Shown piece by piece: positions 16,497-26,061 of a stretch of 64,000 nt of DNA. Origin of the DNA: Hartmannibacter diazotrophicus. GTDB lineage: Bacteria > Pseudomonadota > Alphaproteobacteria > Rhizobiales > Pleomorphomonadaceae. The DNA is taken from assembly GCF_900231165.1 (NCBI RefSeq), contig NZ_LT960614.1, positions 186,001 to 250,000 of the forward strand, read 5' to 3'. Both the position numbers and the translations under genes were made by a program. Every line of letters starts with the position of its first letter. The stretch's first letter is position 1. The notes under the pieces are model-generated. The model made no database searches. It was not told where the DNA came from and saw only the letters and a list, made by a program, of their open reading frames with translations.

Positions 16497-16527
16497 CTAT
16501 AGTATCCCGGCACGATCCGGGCTATAG
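16497..16527. other. Inverted repeat upstream of hisE
   Basis: Two CTATAG copies flank CCCGG and CCGGG, making an inverted repeat of 11 paired bases with a 3-base bulge, about 75 bases before the hisE start. It might be an operator or terminator of hisF; no T run follows. Confidence 0.35.
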
Positions 16528-16601
16528 GTCTGCCCGCTCGGGCCTTGGGCTGCAAGGCATGAAACGGGCAGTGTTGGGGTTGATTGCACGGGCTTGGACC
16601 T

Positions 16602-16925
16602 ATGACCAGCTTTTCACTTGCCGATCTGGAGGCCATCATCGGCGCGCGGGCGACTGCCGGCGCGGAAAGCTCCTATACGGTCAAACTCATCGGCAAGGGC
16701 CAGGCAAAATGCGCCCAGAAGCTTGGTGAGGAGGCGGTCGAGACGGTGATCGCGGCGGTCACCGGCGACCGGGAAGAGCTTTGCAAGGAAGCGGCCGATC
16801 TGCTCTATCATCTGCTGGTGGTTCTCCGTGTCGGGAACGTCAGTCTCGCCGAGGTCGAGGCCGAGCTTGCCCGGCGCACCGGGCAGAGCGGTCTTGAGGA
16901 AAAGGCGGCCCGCACGGCCGGCTGA
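16602..16925 (+). CDS. hisE: Phosphoribosyl-ATP diphosphatase
   Basis: A 107-aa MazG-fold enzyme, second step of histidine synthesis. The metal-binding helix motif [10 protein letters not shown] (about 43-52) and [13 protein letters not shown] (about 66-78) are intact. The single-domain form is used, without fused HisI. A longer start would add six residues. It is 27 bases ahead of coaA. Confidence 0.95.
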   Translation: MTSFSLADLEAIIGARATAGAESSYTVKLIGKGQAKCAQKLGEEAVETVIAAVTGDREELCKEAADLLYHLLVVLRVGNVSLAEVEAELARRTGQSGLEEKAARTAG

Positions 16926-16952
16926 CGCGATTGCGAACGGCGGAGGACGCCG

Positions 16953-17921
16953 ATGGATCAGTTGAACGCCATGATGGCCGGCGGAATGGATATCTCGCCC
17001 TATCTGACCTACTCCAAGGCGCAATGGGCCGACCTGCGCCAGGGCATGCCCATGACCCTGACGCTGGCGGATCTGGAGCGCCTGAGGAGCCTCAACGACC
17101 CGGTCTCGATGACCGAGGTCGAGATGATCTATCTGCCGCTGTCCCGTCTTCTGTCCTTCTATGTCGAGGCGACGCAGGGCCTGCATCAGGCGACCCAGAA
17201 GTTTCTGGGTATGCGGGCGCAGAAGATGCCCTTCATCATCGGTCTGGCCGGCTCGGTCGCGGTCGGGAAGTCGACGACCGCCCGCATCCTGAAGACACTG
17301 ATGGCGCGCTGGCCGTCGAGCCCGAAGGTTGATCTCGTCACCACCGACGGTTTCCTGCTGCCGAACGCGGTGTTGCAGGCCGAGGGACTGATGGAGCGCA
17401 AGGGCTTTCCGGAAAGCTACGACCTTCCGGCGCTGCTCGCCTTCCTCTCCGCCATCAAGGCCGGTCAGCCGGCCGTGCGCGCGCCGGTCTATTCGCATCT
17501 CGTCTACGACGTCGTGCCCGGCGAGGAGGTCGTCATCGACCAGCCGGACATTCTGATCCTCGAAGGCCTCAACGTTCTCCAGACCAGCCGCCTGCCGAAG
17601 GACGGCAAGGCCATTCCCTTCGTCTCCGACTTCTTCGATTTCTCCATCTATATCGATGCGGGGGAGGCGGATCTGCGCGCCTGGTACATCCAGCGCTTCA
17701 AGCGCCTGCGCGAGACGGCCTTCCGCGATCCGCGCTCCTTCTTCGCGCGCTATGCGCAGGTGTCCGAGCCGGAGGCGGTGAAGATCGCGACCGGTCTCTG
17801 GGAGCGCATCAACCTCGTCAATCTCTCCGAGAATATCCTGCCGACCCGTCCGCGCGCCGATCTCATCCTGCGCAAGGATTCCGGCCATCAGGTCGACCAG
17901 GTCATGCTGCGCAAGCTCTGA
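16953..17921 (+). CDS. coaA: Pantothenate kinase (type I)
   Basis: A 322-aa kinase for the first step of coenzyme A synthesis. Walker A is GSVAVGKST (about 93-101); the catalytic Asp lies in [21 protein letters not shown] is the switch strand. Bacterial type I length. GGAGG lies six bases before the start. It follows hisE in the usual alphaproteobacterial order, and coaBC lies 62 bases further on. Confidence 0.96.
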   Translation: MDQLNAMMAGGMDISPYLTYSKAQWADLRQGMPMTLTLADLERLRSLNDPVSMTEVEMIYLPLSRLLSFYVEATQGLHQATQKFLGMRAQKMPFIIGLAGSVAVGKSTTARILKTLMARWPSSPKVDLVTTDGFLLPNAVLQAEGLMERKGFPESYDLPALLAFLSAIKAGQPAVRAPVYSHLVYDVVPGEEVVIDQPDILILEGLNVLQTSRLPKDGKAIPFVSDFFDFSIYIDAGEADLRAWYIQRFKRLRETAFRDPRSFFARYAQVSEPEAVKIATGLWERINLVNLSENILPTRPRADLILRKDSGHQVDQVMLRKL

Positions 17922-17983
17922 CGCTTGGCTTCGGACCGGGTTTCAAGCTAGGGTCCGCCGCGAACGGGAGCGGATGACGCCAT

Positions 17984-19192
17984 ATGCTTGCGGGAAAACG
18001 CATTCTTCTGATCATCGGCGGCGGTATCGCGGCCTATAAGGTGCTGGAGCTGATCCGGCGGCTGAAGGAGCGCGGCGCGACCGTCCGCGCCGTCATGACT
18101 TGCGCCGCGAAGGAATTCGTCACCGAGTTGTCCGTCGGTGCACTCACGGGCGAGCCGGTCCACACCGACCTCTTCGATCTCACGACCGAGGCTGACATCG
18201 GCCATATCCGCCTGTCGCGTGATGCCGACCTCCTCGTTGTCGCGCCCGCCACTGCCGACCTTCTGGCGAAGATGGCGAACGGCCTTTGCAACGACCTTGC
18301 GACCAACTGCCTTCTGGCGACCGACAAGCCCGTGCTCGTCGCCCCGGCGATGAACCCGCGCATGTGGGGCCACCCGGCGACCCGGCGCAATGCGGAGCGC
18401 CTGAAAACCGATGGCATCCGCTTCGTCGGACCCAACGCGGGGGCGATGGCCGAACGCGGCGAGAGCGGCCCGGGGCGGCTTGCCGAGCCGATGGAGATCC
18501 TCGCTGCCATCGAGGCCTTCTTTGCGGAAACCGCCGGACCGCTTGCGGGGAAGAAGGCACTGGTCACGTCCGGCCCGACCCATGAGCCGATCGATCCGGT
18601 GCGCTATATTGCCAACCGTTCGTCCGGCAAGCAGGGCCACGCCATCGCGGCCGCCCTCCGGCGCCTCGGCGCCGAGGTGACGCTGGTCTCCGGCCCGGTG
18701 ACGATTGTCGATCCGGCCGGTGTGAACGTGGTGAAGGTGGAAAGCGCGCGCGAGATGCTGGAGGCAAGCCTCGCCTGCCTTCCCGTCGACGTTGCCGTCA
18801 TGGCGGCGGCGGTCGCCGATTGGCGCGTCGCCGACGCGGCGGGGACCAAGATGAAGAAGGACGGCAGCGGCAAGCTGCCGAGCCTGTCGCTCACTGAGAA
18901 CCCGGACATTCTCGCCACGATCGGCCACCACGAGACGCTGCGCCCGTCGCTCGTCATCGGCTTTGCCGCCGAGACTGGCAACGTCATTTCCTACGCCAAG
19001 GACAAGCTTGGCCGGAAAGGCGCGGACTTCATCTGCGCCAACGATGTCTCGCCGGAAAGCGGCGTCTTCGGCGGCGATGCCAACACGGTCCACCTTGTCG
19101 GGAAAGACGCGGTCGAGGACTGGCCGACGATGACCAAGGACGAGGTCGCCGCGCGTCTGGCGAGCGTCATCGCCGCGCGTCTGGACACGTGA
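17984..19192 (+). CDS. coaBC: Bifunctional phosphopantothenoylcysteine decarboxylase/synthetase
   Basis: A 402-aa flavoprotein for two steps of coenzyme A synthesis. Residues 1-185 are the FMN decarboxylase with GDIGHIRLSRDADLL (family His) and the PAMNPRMW motif; residues 190-400 are the CTP-dependent synthetase with TSGPTHEPIDPVRYIANRSSGKQG. The segment at the place of the E. coli substrate clamp (ACGDxGPGR) reads AERGESGPGR, so the clamp Cys is absent. Other Hyphomicrobiales may share this; that is from memory. Confidence 0.95.
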   Translation: MLAGKRILLIIGGGIAAYKVLELIRRLKERGATVRAVMTCAAKEFVTELSVGALTGEPVHTDLFDLTTEADIGHIRLSRDADLLVVAPATADLLAKMANGLCNDLATNCLLATDKPVLVAPAMNPRMWGHPATRRNAERLKTDGIRFVGPNAGAMAERGESGPGRLAEPMEILAAIEAFFAETAGPLAGKKALVTSGPTHEPIDPVRYIANRSSGKQGHAIAAALRRLGAEVTLVSGPVTIVDPAGVNVVKVESAREMLEASLACLPVDVAVMAAAVADWRVADAAGTKMKKDGSGKLPSLSLTENPDILATIGHHETLRPSLVIGFAAETGNVISYAKDKLGRKGADFICANDVSPESGVFGGDANTVHLVGKDAVEDWPTMTKDEVAARLASVIAARLDT

Positions 19193-19243
19193 AGAGCCGG
19201 GCGTCCGGTCGAGCAATCTCACGCATTTGGAGCTGATACCCCA

Positions 19244-19696
19244 ATGACCGCCCATGTCGACATCCGCGTCGTCCGCCTGCCCCACGGCGCGGATCTGGCC
19301 CTGCCATCCTATCAGAGCGAGCACGCCGCTGGCATGGATCTTCTCGCGGCCGTCGACGTCGACCTGACGCTTGCGCCCGGCAAACGGGCGATGGTGCCGA
19401 CCGGACTCGCGATTGCCCTACCGGCCGGATACGAGGCGCAGGTGCGTCCGCGCTCAGGGCTTGCGGCGAAGAATGGCGTCACGGTGCTGAACACGCCCGG
19501 CACCGTCGACGCCGACTATCGCGGCGAGGTGAAGGTCATCCTGATCAATCTCGGCGACGAGCCTTTCGTCGTCACGCGCGGCAGCCGCATCGCCCAGATG
19601 GTGATCGCTCCCGTCACGCAAGGCCGCCTCGTCGAGGTGGAAACCCTCGACGAAACGGCGCGCGGGGCAGGGGGCTTCGGCTCGACCGGCCACTAG
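19244..19696 (+). CDS. dut: dUTP diphosphatase
   Basis: A 150-aa trimeric dUTPase that removes dUTP and supplies dUMP. All five motifs are present: [42 protein letters not shown] and the C-terminal [10 protein letters not shown]. Follows coaBC by 51 bases; coaBC-dut is a usual pair. Confidence 0.97.
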   Translation: MTAHVDIRVVRLPHGADLALPSYQSEHAAGMDLLAAVDVDLTLAPGKRAMVPTGLAIALPAGYEAQVRPRSGLAAKNGVTVLNTPGTVDADYRGEVKVILINLGDEPFVVTRGSRIAQMVIAPVTQGRLVEVETLDETARGAGGFGSTGH

Positions 19697-19709
19697 GCCC
19701 ATCTGCGTT

Positions 19710-20471
19710 CTAGACGGCGACGACTTCGAACACCGCCGTATCGAGACAAAAGCTGCCGTCCGCCTCCAGGCCGAGCCAGTCGCGCACTTCCTTCGAAGCC
19801 GACGCCTGAAGCGAGCGAATGGCCGCAACGTGGCTCTCGGCGGTCCGCATCCGCGCGATCCACGACGAAAACTCCAGCCGGATTCGGCCCGTGCTGACAG
19901 CCTGGACAGTCAGCTTCGCCGCGGCGAGCGACGCGGCCCATTCCGCCACCGTGCGGTTGCGCACATGCGAGGGATCGCGCAGGAGCTCGATCGACTGCAG
20001 GTGCGTGTCGAACAGCGGTGTGGACGGCGCCATGGTGTCGCTGAATGCGGCTCTCGCCTCTGGCTTCAGAACCCGCCGCGCCTCGCGAAGGGCTGCATCG
20101 AGGTCGGTCCAGTGATGGGCCGAAAAGCGGCTGGCGACGAAGTCGGCCGAGGCATCCTCGAACGGCAGCGCCGCGACATCGCAGGCGCGCGTCTCGATGT
20201 TGGAAATCCCCCGCGCCGCCGCGGTCTCGGCGACGACGGCGAGCATCTCCGACGAGAGATCGCAGGCGACGACCGTCCCCGAAAAGGGGGCGATCCCGTA
20301 GGCGACATGACCGCCGCCCGTTCCGAGATCGATGGCGAACCCCGGTCTGACCTCGGCGGCAACCGCCGCGATGCGCTCAAGGTCAGCACCGGCCGCATGC
20401 ACGGCGCTCGTGACATAGACGGCGGCGCGCTCGCCGAATTGGGCGTCGATCAACTGATTCTGGTTTTTCAT
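19710..20471 (-). CDS. Class I SAM-dependent methyltransferase
   Basis: From the ATG 20471 the product has 253 aa. Motif I is AIDLGTGGGHVAY (about 45-57), followed by VACDLSSEML and a motif-IV-like DFVASRFSAHHW. This is the UbiE/YafE-like layout with Methyltransf_11 domain. Substrate unknown. A TTG start at 20486 is possible, but GGAA is better spaced for the ATG. It lies 24 bases downstream of the PEBP gene in the same direction and is probably cotranscribed. The stop is 13 bases from that of dut (tail to tail). Confidence 0.85.
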   Translation of the reverse strand: MKNQNQLIDAQFGERAAVYVTSAVHAAGADLERIAAVAAEVRPGFAIDLGTGGGHVAYGIAPFSGTVVACDLSSEMLAVVAETAAARGISNIETRACDVAALPFEDASADFVASRFSAHHWTDLDAALREARRVLKPEARAAFSDTMAPSTPLFDTHLQSIELLRDPSHVRNRTVAEWAASLAAAKLTVQAVSTGRIRLEFSSWIARMRTAESHVAAIRSLQASASKEVRDWLGLEADGSFCLDTAVFEVVAV

Positions 20472-20495
20472 GGTCGTCGGTTCCAAAAAGGACTG

Positions 20496-21047
20496 TCAGG
20501 GCCGCGCATAGGCGGCGGTGATCTTGGCCGAGGCCAAGGTATGCTGGTTGAGGACGAAGCCGGCAAGAGCCCCCGACGCATCGTCGGGGACGGGAAGCGA
20601 CGGCACATCGAGTGCGCGAACCGTGAAAACGTAGCGGTGCATGCCGTCGCCGGGAGGCGGACAGGCCCCGCCATAGACGTTGACGCCGAAATCGTCGCGA
20701 AGCTGACGCGCTCCGGCCGGAAGATCCTTGCCGCTGGCCGCCCCCGCGCCTTCGTCGAGATGATCCGTTGCTGGCGGCAGGTCGACGAGCACCCAGTGCC
20801 AGAAGCCGCTGCCGGTCGGTGCGTCGGGATCGTAGAGCGTCACGGCATAGCTCTTGGTGCCGTCTGGCGCGCCGGACCAGGAGAGCGCCGGCGAGCGGTT
20901 CTCTCCCTCGCATCCGAAGCCGTCGAGGACCTGGGCAAGCGGCAGCGTGACCCCTTCCTTCACCGTCGGGCTCATCAGCGTCAAGCTGCCGGCTTGGGCC
21001 GGTGCGACCGACAATAGGAGTGCGGCTGCAAGATGCATCGATTTCAT
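20496..21047 (-). CDS. YbhB/YbcL family PEBP-like exported protein
   Basis: A 183-aa protein with a signal peptide (MKSMHLAAALLLSVAPAQAG, cut near residue 20) and the phosphatidylethanolamine-binding fold: SPALSWSGAP, YDPDAPTGSGFWHWVL and GGACPPPGDGMHRYVF. The D-P-D-A-P and GxxHRY elements form the anion pocket. The family resembles Raf kinase inhibitor protein; bacterial roles are unclear. Periplasmic. It diverges from the LysR gene, which probably controls it. Confidence 0.85.
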   Translation of the reverse strand: MKSMHLAAALLLSVAPAQAGSLTLMSPTVKEGVTLPLAQVLDGFGCEGENRSPALSWSGAPDGTKSYAVTLYDPDAPTGSGFWHWVLVDLPPATDHLDEGAGAASGKDLPAGARQLRDDFGVNVYGGACPPPGDGMHRYVFTVRALDVPSLPVPDDASGALAGFVLNQHTLASAKITAAYARP

Positions 21048-21129
21048 GGAGGAAGACCTTTCGTTCTCGTCAATGCCCCCTTATTGACGGAATTCTGGAG
21101 AAATCCTAATGAGGATGATGATGATAAAT

Positions 21130-21142
21130 TGAGAAAATCTCA
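21130..21142. promoter_or_regulatory. LysR-type operator overlapping the LysR start
   Basis: TGAGA-AAA-TCTCA is a perfect 5-bp inverted repeat with a T-N11-A outline, the form of LysR sites. It covers the first base of the LysR start codon, which suggests autorepression. Confidence 0.45.
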
Positions 21143-22016
21143 TGTTGGAACGGCCAAGCCTCAAATCCCTGAGGGTCCTTCTGGAGGTGGCGCGCGGTGG
21201 CAGCTATGCCGGCGCGGCCGAACGGCTCGGCGTTACGCCATCGGCGGTCTCGCATATGGTCGCAAGCCTTGATGCCGAACTGGGCGGTGTCCTCTTCGAG
21301 GATCGGCGCCGGGCGCGGCTGTCGGTTCAAGGGGCACAACTAGTCCGGCGCCTGGAGCCGGCCTTCCAGTCGATCGAGCATGCGCTGGGCGAGCTTCGCG
21401 CGCAACGGACTGCAATCCGCCTTTCCACGCTCTCTTCCTTCGCAATGCTCTGGCTGATCCCGCGGCTGCAGTCGCTGCGCCAGCGCATGCCGGATGTCGA
21501 TATCCTGATTTCGACCGACACGCGACCGGTCGATCTGGCGGCCGAGCCCTTCGATGCCGCGATCCGCTGGACCGCGCGCCCGCCGGACGCGCCGGGTCTT
21601 TACGTCATGCCGCTGTTTCGGGAACGTTGGGGCATTGTCGCCAGCCCCGCACTGGTCGGCAGCGCGCCGCGCGAGATCGATCCCCTGCGCCTGCCAAGGC
21701 TCAAGGCGCGCTCGCGCATGGACGACTGGGTGGCCTTTCTCCCCGAGGAGGAAGCCGGTCGGACGCCGGTCGGTGGCGTGACGGTCTTCGAGACGCGCGG
21801 CCAGATGCTGGAGGCAACGCTTGGTGGCCTCGGCGCAGCGGTGATCGATCTCAATCTGGTCGGCGCAAGCCTGGCTGCCGGAACGCTTGTCGTGATCGGC
21901 GAGAAGACGGTGCAGCGGCCCGAGGCCTACTACCTCCTGTGCAGAAAGGGCGCTCTTGGCGAGCGCCCCCTGCGGATACTTCGCGATTGGCTTGCCGGCG
22001 AGGCAAGCGGCGAGAC

Positions 22017-22979
<963 letters not shown>

Positions 22980-23374
22980 CGCCTGTTCTCCCTGATAGCG
23001 TTATGGCCCATGTCGGTGATGGATTGAGCTGGCGCAAGAGCGATCCCGGCGTAAGAAGCCGGAGGGCGTCTGGCTCAAAAACGAGGCTGAGACACTAGCC
23101 CCAACAACCGCCGCGGAAAAGCTTTTGCATCAGCCCCTTGCTCCTTTCGCCGGCCAATCCGTTTTCTCCGCTGGCGGCGGGTGAGAAAATTTTTCCTCTT
23201 TCGGCACCGTGGCCTGGAGAGGCCCGATCGGGCCGGCAAGTCATGGTCGGTCCTCGCATCACGCGATCTTGAAGGCGCACCCAGGCATTGCCATATGTAG
23301 GTCGCGGTCTTCATGGCCGAAGGGTGCCGCTATGGGCCCGCTGTTCAAGGTCGCTGATAGGCGGGGCTTTGGCG
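22980..23374. other. 395-bp divergent interval, cysK and Hsp20
   Basis: It should hold the cysK promoter on the minus strand and the Hsp20 promoter on the plus strand (23267-23297). I see no other gene; small open frames have poor starts. Confidence 0.35.
23267..23297 (+). promoter_or_regulatory. Heat-shock-type (RpoH) promoter of Hsp20
   Basis: CTTGAA (23267-23272), an 18-base spacer and CCATATGTA (from 23290) resemble the alphaproteobacterial RpoH consensus CTTGAA-N-CYTATNT. This fits a small heat shock gene 78 bases downstream. Assignment is inference by eye. Confidence 0.5.
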
Positions 23375-23803
23375 ATGACACGGATGACGACGTTTTCCAG
23401 TCCATTTCTTCTGGGCTTCGACGAGATCGAGCGTGCGCTCGACCGGGTGACCCGGGCGACCAACGATGGCTATCCGCCCTACAACATCGAACGCATTGCC
23501 GCGACCGGGACGACCGGCGAGGTCATCCGCATCACGCTCGCGGTGGCCGGCTTCACGCGCGACCAGCTCGACGTGTCGGTGGAGGACAACCAGCTCCTGA
23601 TCCGTGGCCGTCAGGTCGACGACAAGGAGCGCGAATACCTGCATCGCGGAATTGCCGCACGGCAGTTCCAGCGCAGCTTCGTTCTTGCCGAAGGCATCGA
23701 GATTCTTCGCGCGGACCTGCGTGACGGCCTCTTGTCGATCGATCTGACCCGCCCTCAGCCGGAACGGCAGACGCGCAGGATCAAGATCAACGCCGTCGAA
23801 TAG
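23375..23803 (+). CDS. Small heat shock protein, Hsp20 family
   Basis: A 142-aa alpha-crystallin domain chaperone. The N-terminal part MTRMTTFSSPFLLGFDEIE is typical for Hyphomicrobiales HspD-like proteins. The crystallin domain (about 35-125) holds IRITLAVAGFTRDQLDVSVEDNQLLI and the AxxxGxLxI-like DGLLSIDL, followed by a C-terminal tail with IKI. It holds unfolded proteins in solution under stress. Paired with the DUF1150 gene downstream. Confidence 0.93.
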   Translation: MTRMTTFSSPFLLGFDEIERALDRVTRATNDGYPPYNIERIAATGTTGEVIRITLAVAGFTRDQLDVSVEDNQLLIRGRQVDDKEREYLHRGIAARQFQRSFVLAEGIEILRADLRDGLLSIDLTRPQPERQTRRIKINAVE

Positions 23804-24123
23804 AACTTTCCCTGGTTGTTGGCGGACAGTTGCTTTCGAACGGCAAGGCCTTGCCGAAAGGCCCTCTGCGTCCCATCTGAATAAGGACGATGAAAGACCG
23901 CGGGAACGTGGTTCGTCTTTCAAGGAACAGGCAATTCGAAAGATCCTGTTCAGCACTTCGGCGCATGCTGATCCACAAGCCCGGCGATTATCCTGAAGAA
24001 TCATTGCCGGAAAGCTGCCGGGGAGAAGGCGATCCCCTGTGTCCGTTTCCGCGTGTGCGGGTTGGTGTGAATCAGGCCGAAATTCGGATGGTTCCGAAGC
24101 CAATGCCGGAAAGGAGTTGAACC
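23804..24123. other. 320-bp interval between Hsp20 and DUF1150
   Basis: It holds an inverted repeat at 23891-23922 (8-bp arms TGAAAGAC and GTCTTTCA, with a further hairpin inside). Possible leader structure for the DUF1150 gene or a weak terminator of Hsp20. No coding frame supported. Confidence 0.35.
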
Positions 24124-24405
24124 ATGTCTGATCGTGAACGTGTTGAGAATTTGACCGATGATCACGCTGGGAAGATGCCGGACGAGGTCTTCGCGGCGCT
24201 GGGCGACGGTGTTGTCGCCTATGTCCGGCAGATGACGTCCGATGACGTCAGCGCGGCCTTCCCCAATGCGCCGCGCCTGGCTCCCGGCCTGTCGCTGTGG
24301 GCCCTGTTGTCGGCCGACGGGACGCCGATCCTGATCTCGGACGACCATGATGCCGTGATCGCCAACGCCATGAAGCATGAGCTGGTGACGGTCAGCGTGC
24401 ACTGA
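24124..24405 (+). CDS. DUF1150 family protein
   Basis: A 93-aa protein with GDGVVAYVRQMTSDDVSAAFP and SLWALLSADGTPILISDD, the typical DUF1150 pattern. The family accompanies Hsp20 in Hyphomicrobiales and has no assigned reaction. Followed by a strong terminator. Confidence 0.85.
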   Translation: MSDRERVENLTDDHAGKMPDEVFAALGDGVVAYVRQMTSDDVSAAFPNAPRLAPGLSLWALLSADGTPILISDDHDAVIANAMKHELVTVSVH

Positions 24406-24460
24406 GGCATCGCGCCGGAAGGCGCAGCCGGGCTCCTGCGGGAGAGCACTACAGACAAAT

Positions 24461-24492
24461 GGCGGGCCGCGATGAGCGGGCCGCCTTTTTTT
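24461..24492 (+). terminator. Rho-independent terminator after DUF1150
   Basis: A 10-bp GC stem with one mismatch (24461-24470 and 24476-24485), loop GATGA, followed by seven T. Confidence 0.9.
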
Positions 24493-24550
24493 GTGTCTCG
24501 GCCCGAAAGGGCATCGGCCATTTGTAGGGAAATTGGCTCTGGAGAGACCG

Positions 24551-25015
24551 TCAGGCCGCGTTGGAGGCGATCGGCTGGGTCAGGAGCTCGTAGATCTTGG
24601 ATGCGTCCGTTGTGGAGCGCATCTTGCCCGCGATATCCGGATCGCGCAGGACACGGGCAATGCGGGCAAGCGCCTTCAGGTGATCTGCGCCCGCCGATTC
24701 GGGCGCGAGCAGCAGGAACATCAGGTCGACCGGCTCGTCGTCCAGCGCGTCGAAGTCGATCGGCTTGTCGAGGCGCGCGAAGACGCCGACGAGCTTGTCC
24801 AGATTGACCAGCTTTCCGTGGGGGATGGCAACGCCGTGCCCGACGCCCGTGGATCCCAGGCGCTCGCGCTGCAGCAACGTGTCGAAAATTTCGCGCTCGG
24901 GCCGTCCTGTGACAGCGGCGGCCTTGGCGGCCATCTCCTGCAGCGCTTGCTTCTTCGAGTTCGCCTTCAGATGCGGAAGGACTCCGTCAACCGTCAGAAG
25001 GTCGCTCAAATCCAT
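24551..25015 (-). CDS. ptsN: PTS IIA-like nitrogen regulatory protein
   Basis: From the ATG 25015 the product has 154 aa (MDLSDLL). The phosphorylated His is in GVAIPHGK (about 66). It is the EIIA-Ntr of the nitrogen phosphotransferase chain (PtsP-NPr-EIIANtr), which links nitrogen and potassium status to regulation. Lies last in the row rpoN-hpf-ptsN, the standard arrangement. An upstream ATG would add eight residues. Confidence 0.95.
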   Translation of the reverse strand: MDLSDLLTVDGVLPHLKANSKKQALQEMAAKAAAVTGRPEREIFDTLLQRERLGSTGVGHGVAIPHGKLVNLDKLVGVFARLDKPIDFDALDDEPVDLMFLLLAPESAGADHLKALARIARVLRDPDIAGKMRSTTDASKIYELLTQPIASNAA

Positions 25016-25144
25016 GATGCATATCCCGCTCGCGGGCACACGCCCGGTCAGTTCGGTGACCGGGCCGGCGCCCGCTTCTTGGTTTCGTCAGAACCAGCAG
25101 GTTCGGAGAGGACTCACTGCGACTACTCTATGCACGAAGCGAGT

Positions 25145-25729
25145 CTAACCGGAAGCCTGCATCTCATTCAATGACGGATCTACCCACCCGATATTTCCAT
25201 CCTGGCGACGGTAGACCACATTGATGGCCCCTGAAGCGGCATTCTTGAACACCAGGACGACCTGCCCGGTCAAGTCCAGTTCCATCACCGCCATGCCGAC
25301 GGTGGCCGTCCGGATGCGCTGGGTGGTCTCGGCGACGACGACCGGCGCGAAATCGTCGGGCATCTCGTCGTCGTCTTCCGGGGTGGCCAGCACGTAGGAC
25401 TGCGCCTCGATGGCGTCGGTCCTGTCCTCGCCGTGATCGTGGCTCTTGAGCTTGCGCTTGTAGCGTCGCAGGCGCTTGCCGATGCGTTCGGCCGCCTGGT
25501 CCGTCGCGGCATAGACGTCATGCGCGCGGCCGTGCGACTGCAGCACGATGCCCGTGTCGAGATGGATGTTGCAGTCGGTCGTGTATCCGGAGCCTTCCTT
25601 TTCTACGACAACGTTGCCGTTGTAGCCGCCATCGAAATATTTGCCCAAGGCCTCGGACATCTGCGCTTCGATATGCTCGCGCAGTGCCTGGCCAATGTCG
25701 ACTTGTTTTCCGGATATGCGCAGTTTCAT
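25145..25729 (-). CDS. hpf: Ribosome hibernation promoting factor, long form
   Basis: A 194-aa protein. The N-terminal RaiA domain (1-97) has MKLRISGKQVDIGQALREHIE and RRYKRKLKSH; the C-terminal dimerisation domain (about 130-190) has VVLVFKNAASGAINVVYRRQDGNIGWVDP. The long form makes 100S ribosome dimers in stationary phase. Placed between rpoN and ptsN as usual. Confidence 0.93.
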   Translation of the reverse strand: MKLRISGKQVDIGQALREHIEAQMSEALGKYFDGGYNGNVVVEKEGSGYTTDCNIHLDTGIVLQSHGRAHDVYAATDQAAERIGKRLRRYKRKLKSHDHGEDRTDAIEAQSYVLATPEDDDEMPDDFAPVVVAETTQRIRTATVGMAVMELDLTGQVVLVFKNAASGAINVVYRRQDGNIGWVDPSLNEMQASG

Positions 25730-26061
25730 CGGTGAAACCCCCGACTAGCGTTGTTTGTTATCGAAGCCGTTGCCGGCCCGAGGAGACCATTGCGAGAGGT
25801 GTCCTTCACTAGAGATAAAGCGCTGAAGCCGCCGATACCATAGCATGGATCAAATTCATGGCCCTTGCTCTACGGTCGGGCGGCGCATGGGGCGCCTTGC
25901 CGCTAGAATCTCCTTGAAAAGCAGGCATTTGGCCTGTTCGTCGTCGGTGCGCTTCGCGGAATTGTTCCTGAGCCGACTTGTCTTTGCCTTAACAGCGTCT
26001 TGGCGTTTCTGTGGCGAAAGCGCCTTGTTCACCAATCAGGACGCTCCGATGCCCGCCCGTC
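25730..26061. other. 332-bp interval between rpoN and hpf
   Basis: On the minus strand this should carry the hpf promoter. I see no gene or RNA; no hexamer pair good enough to report. Confidence 0.3.
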
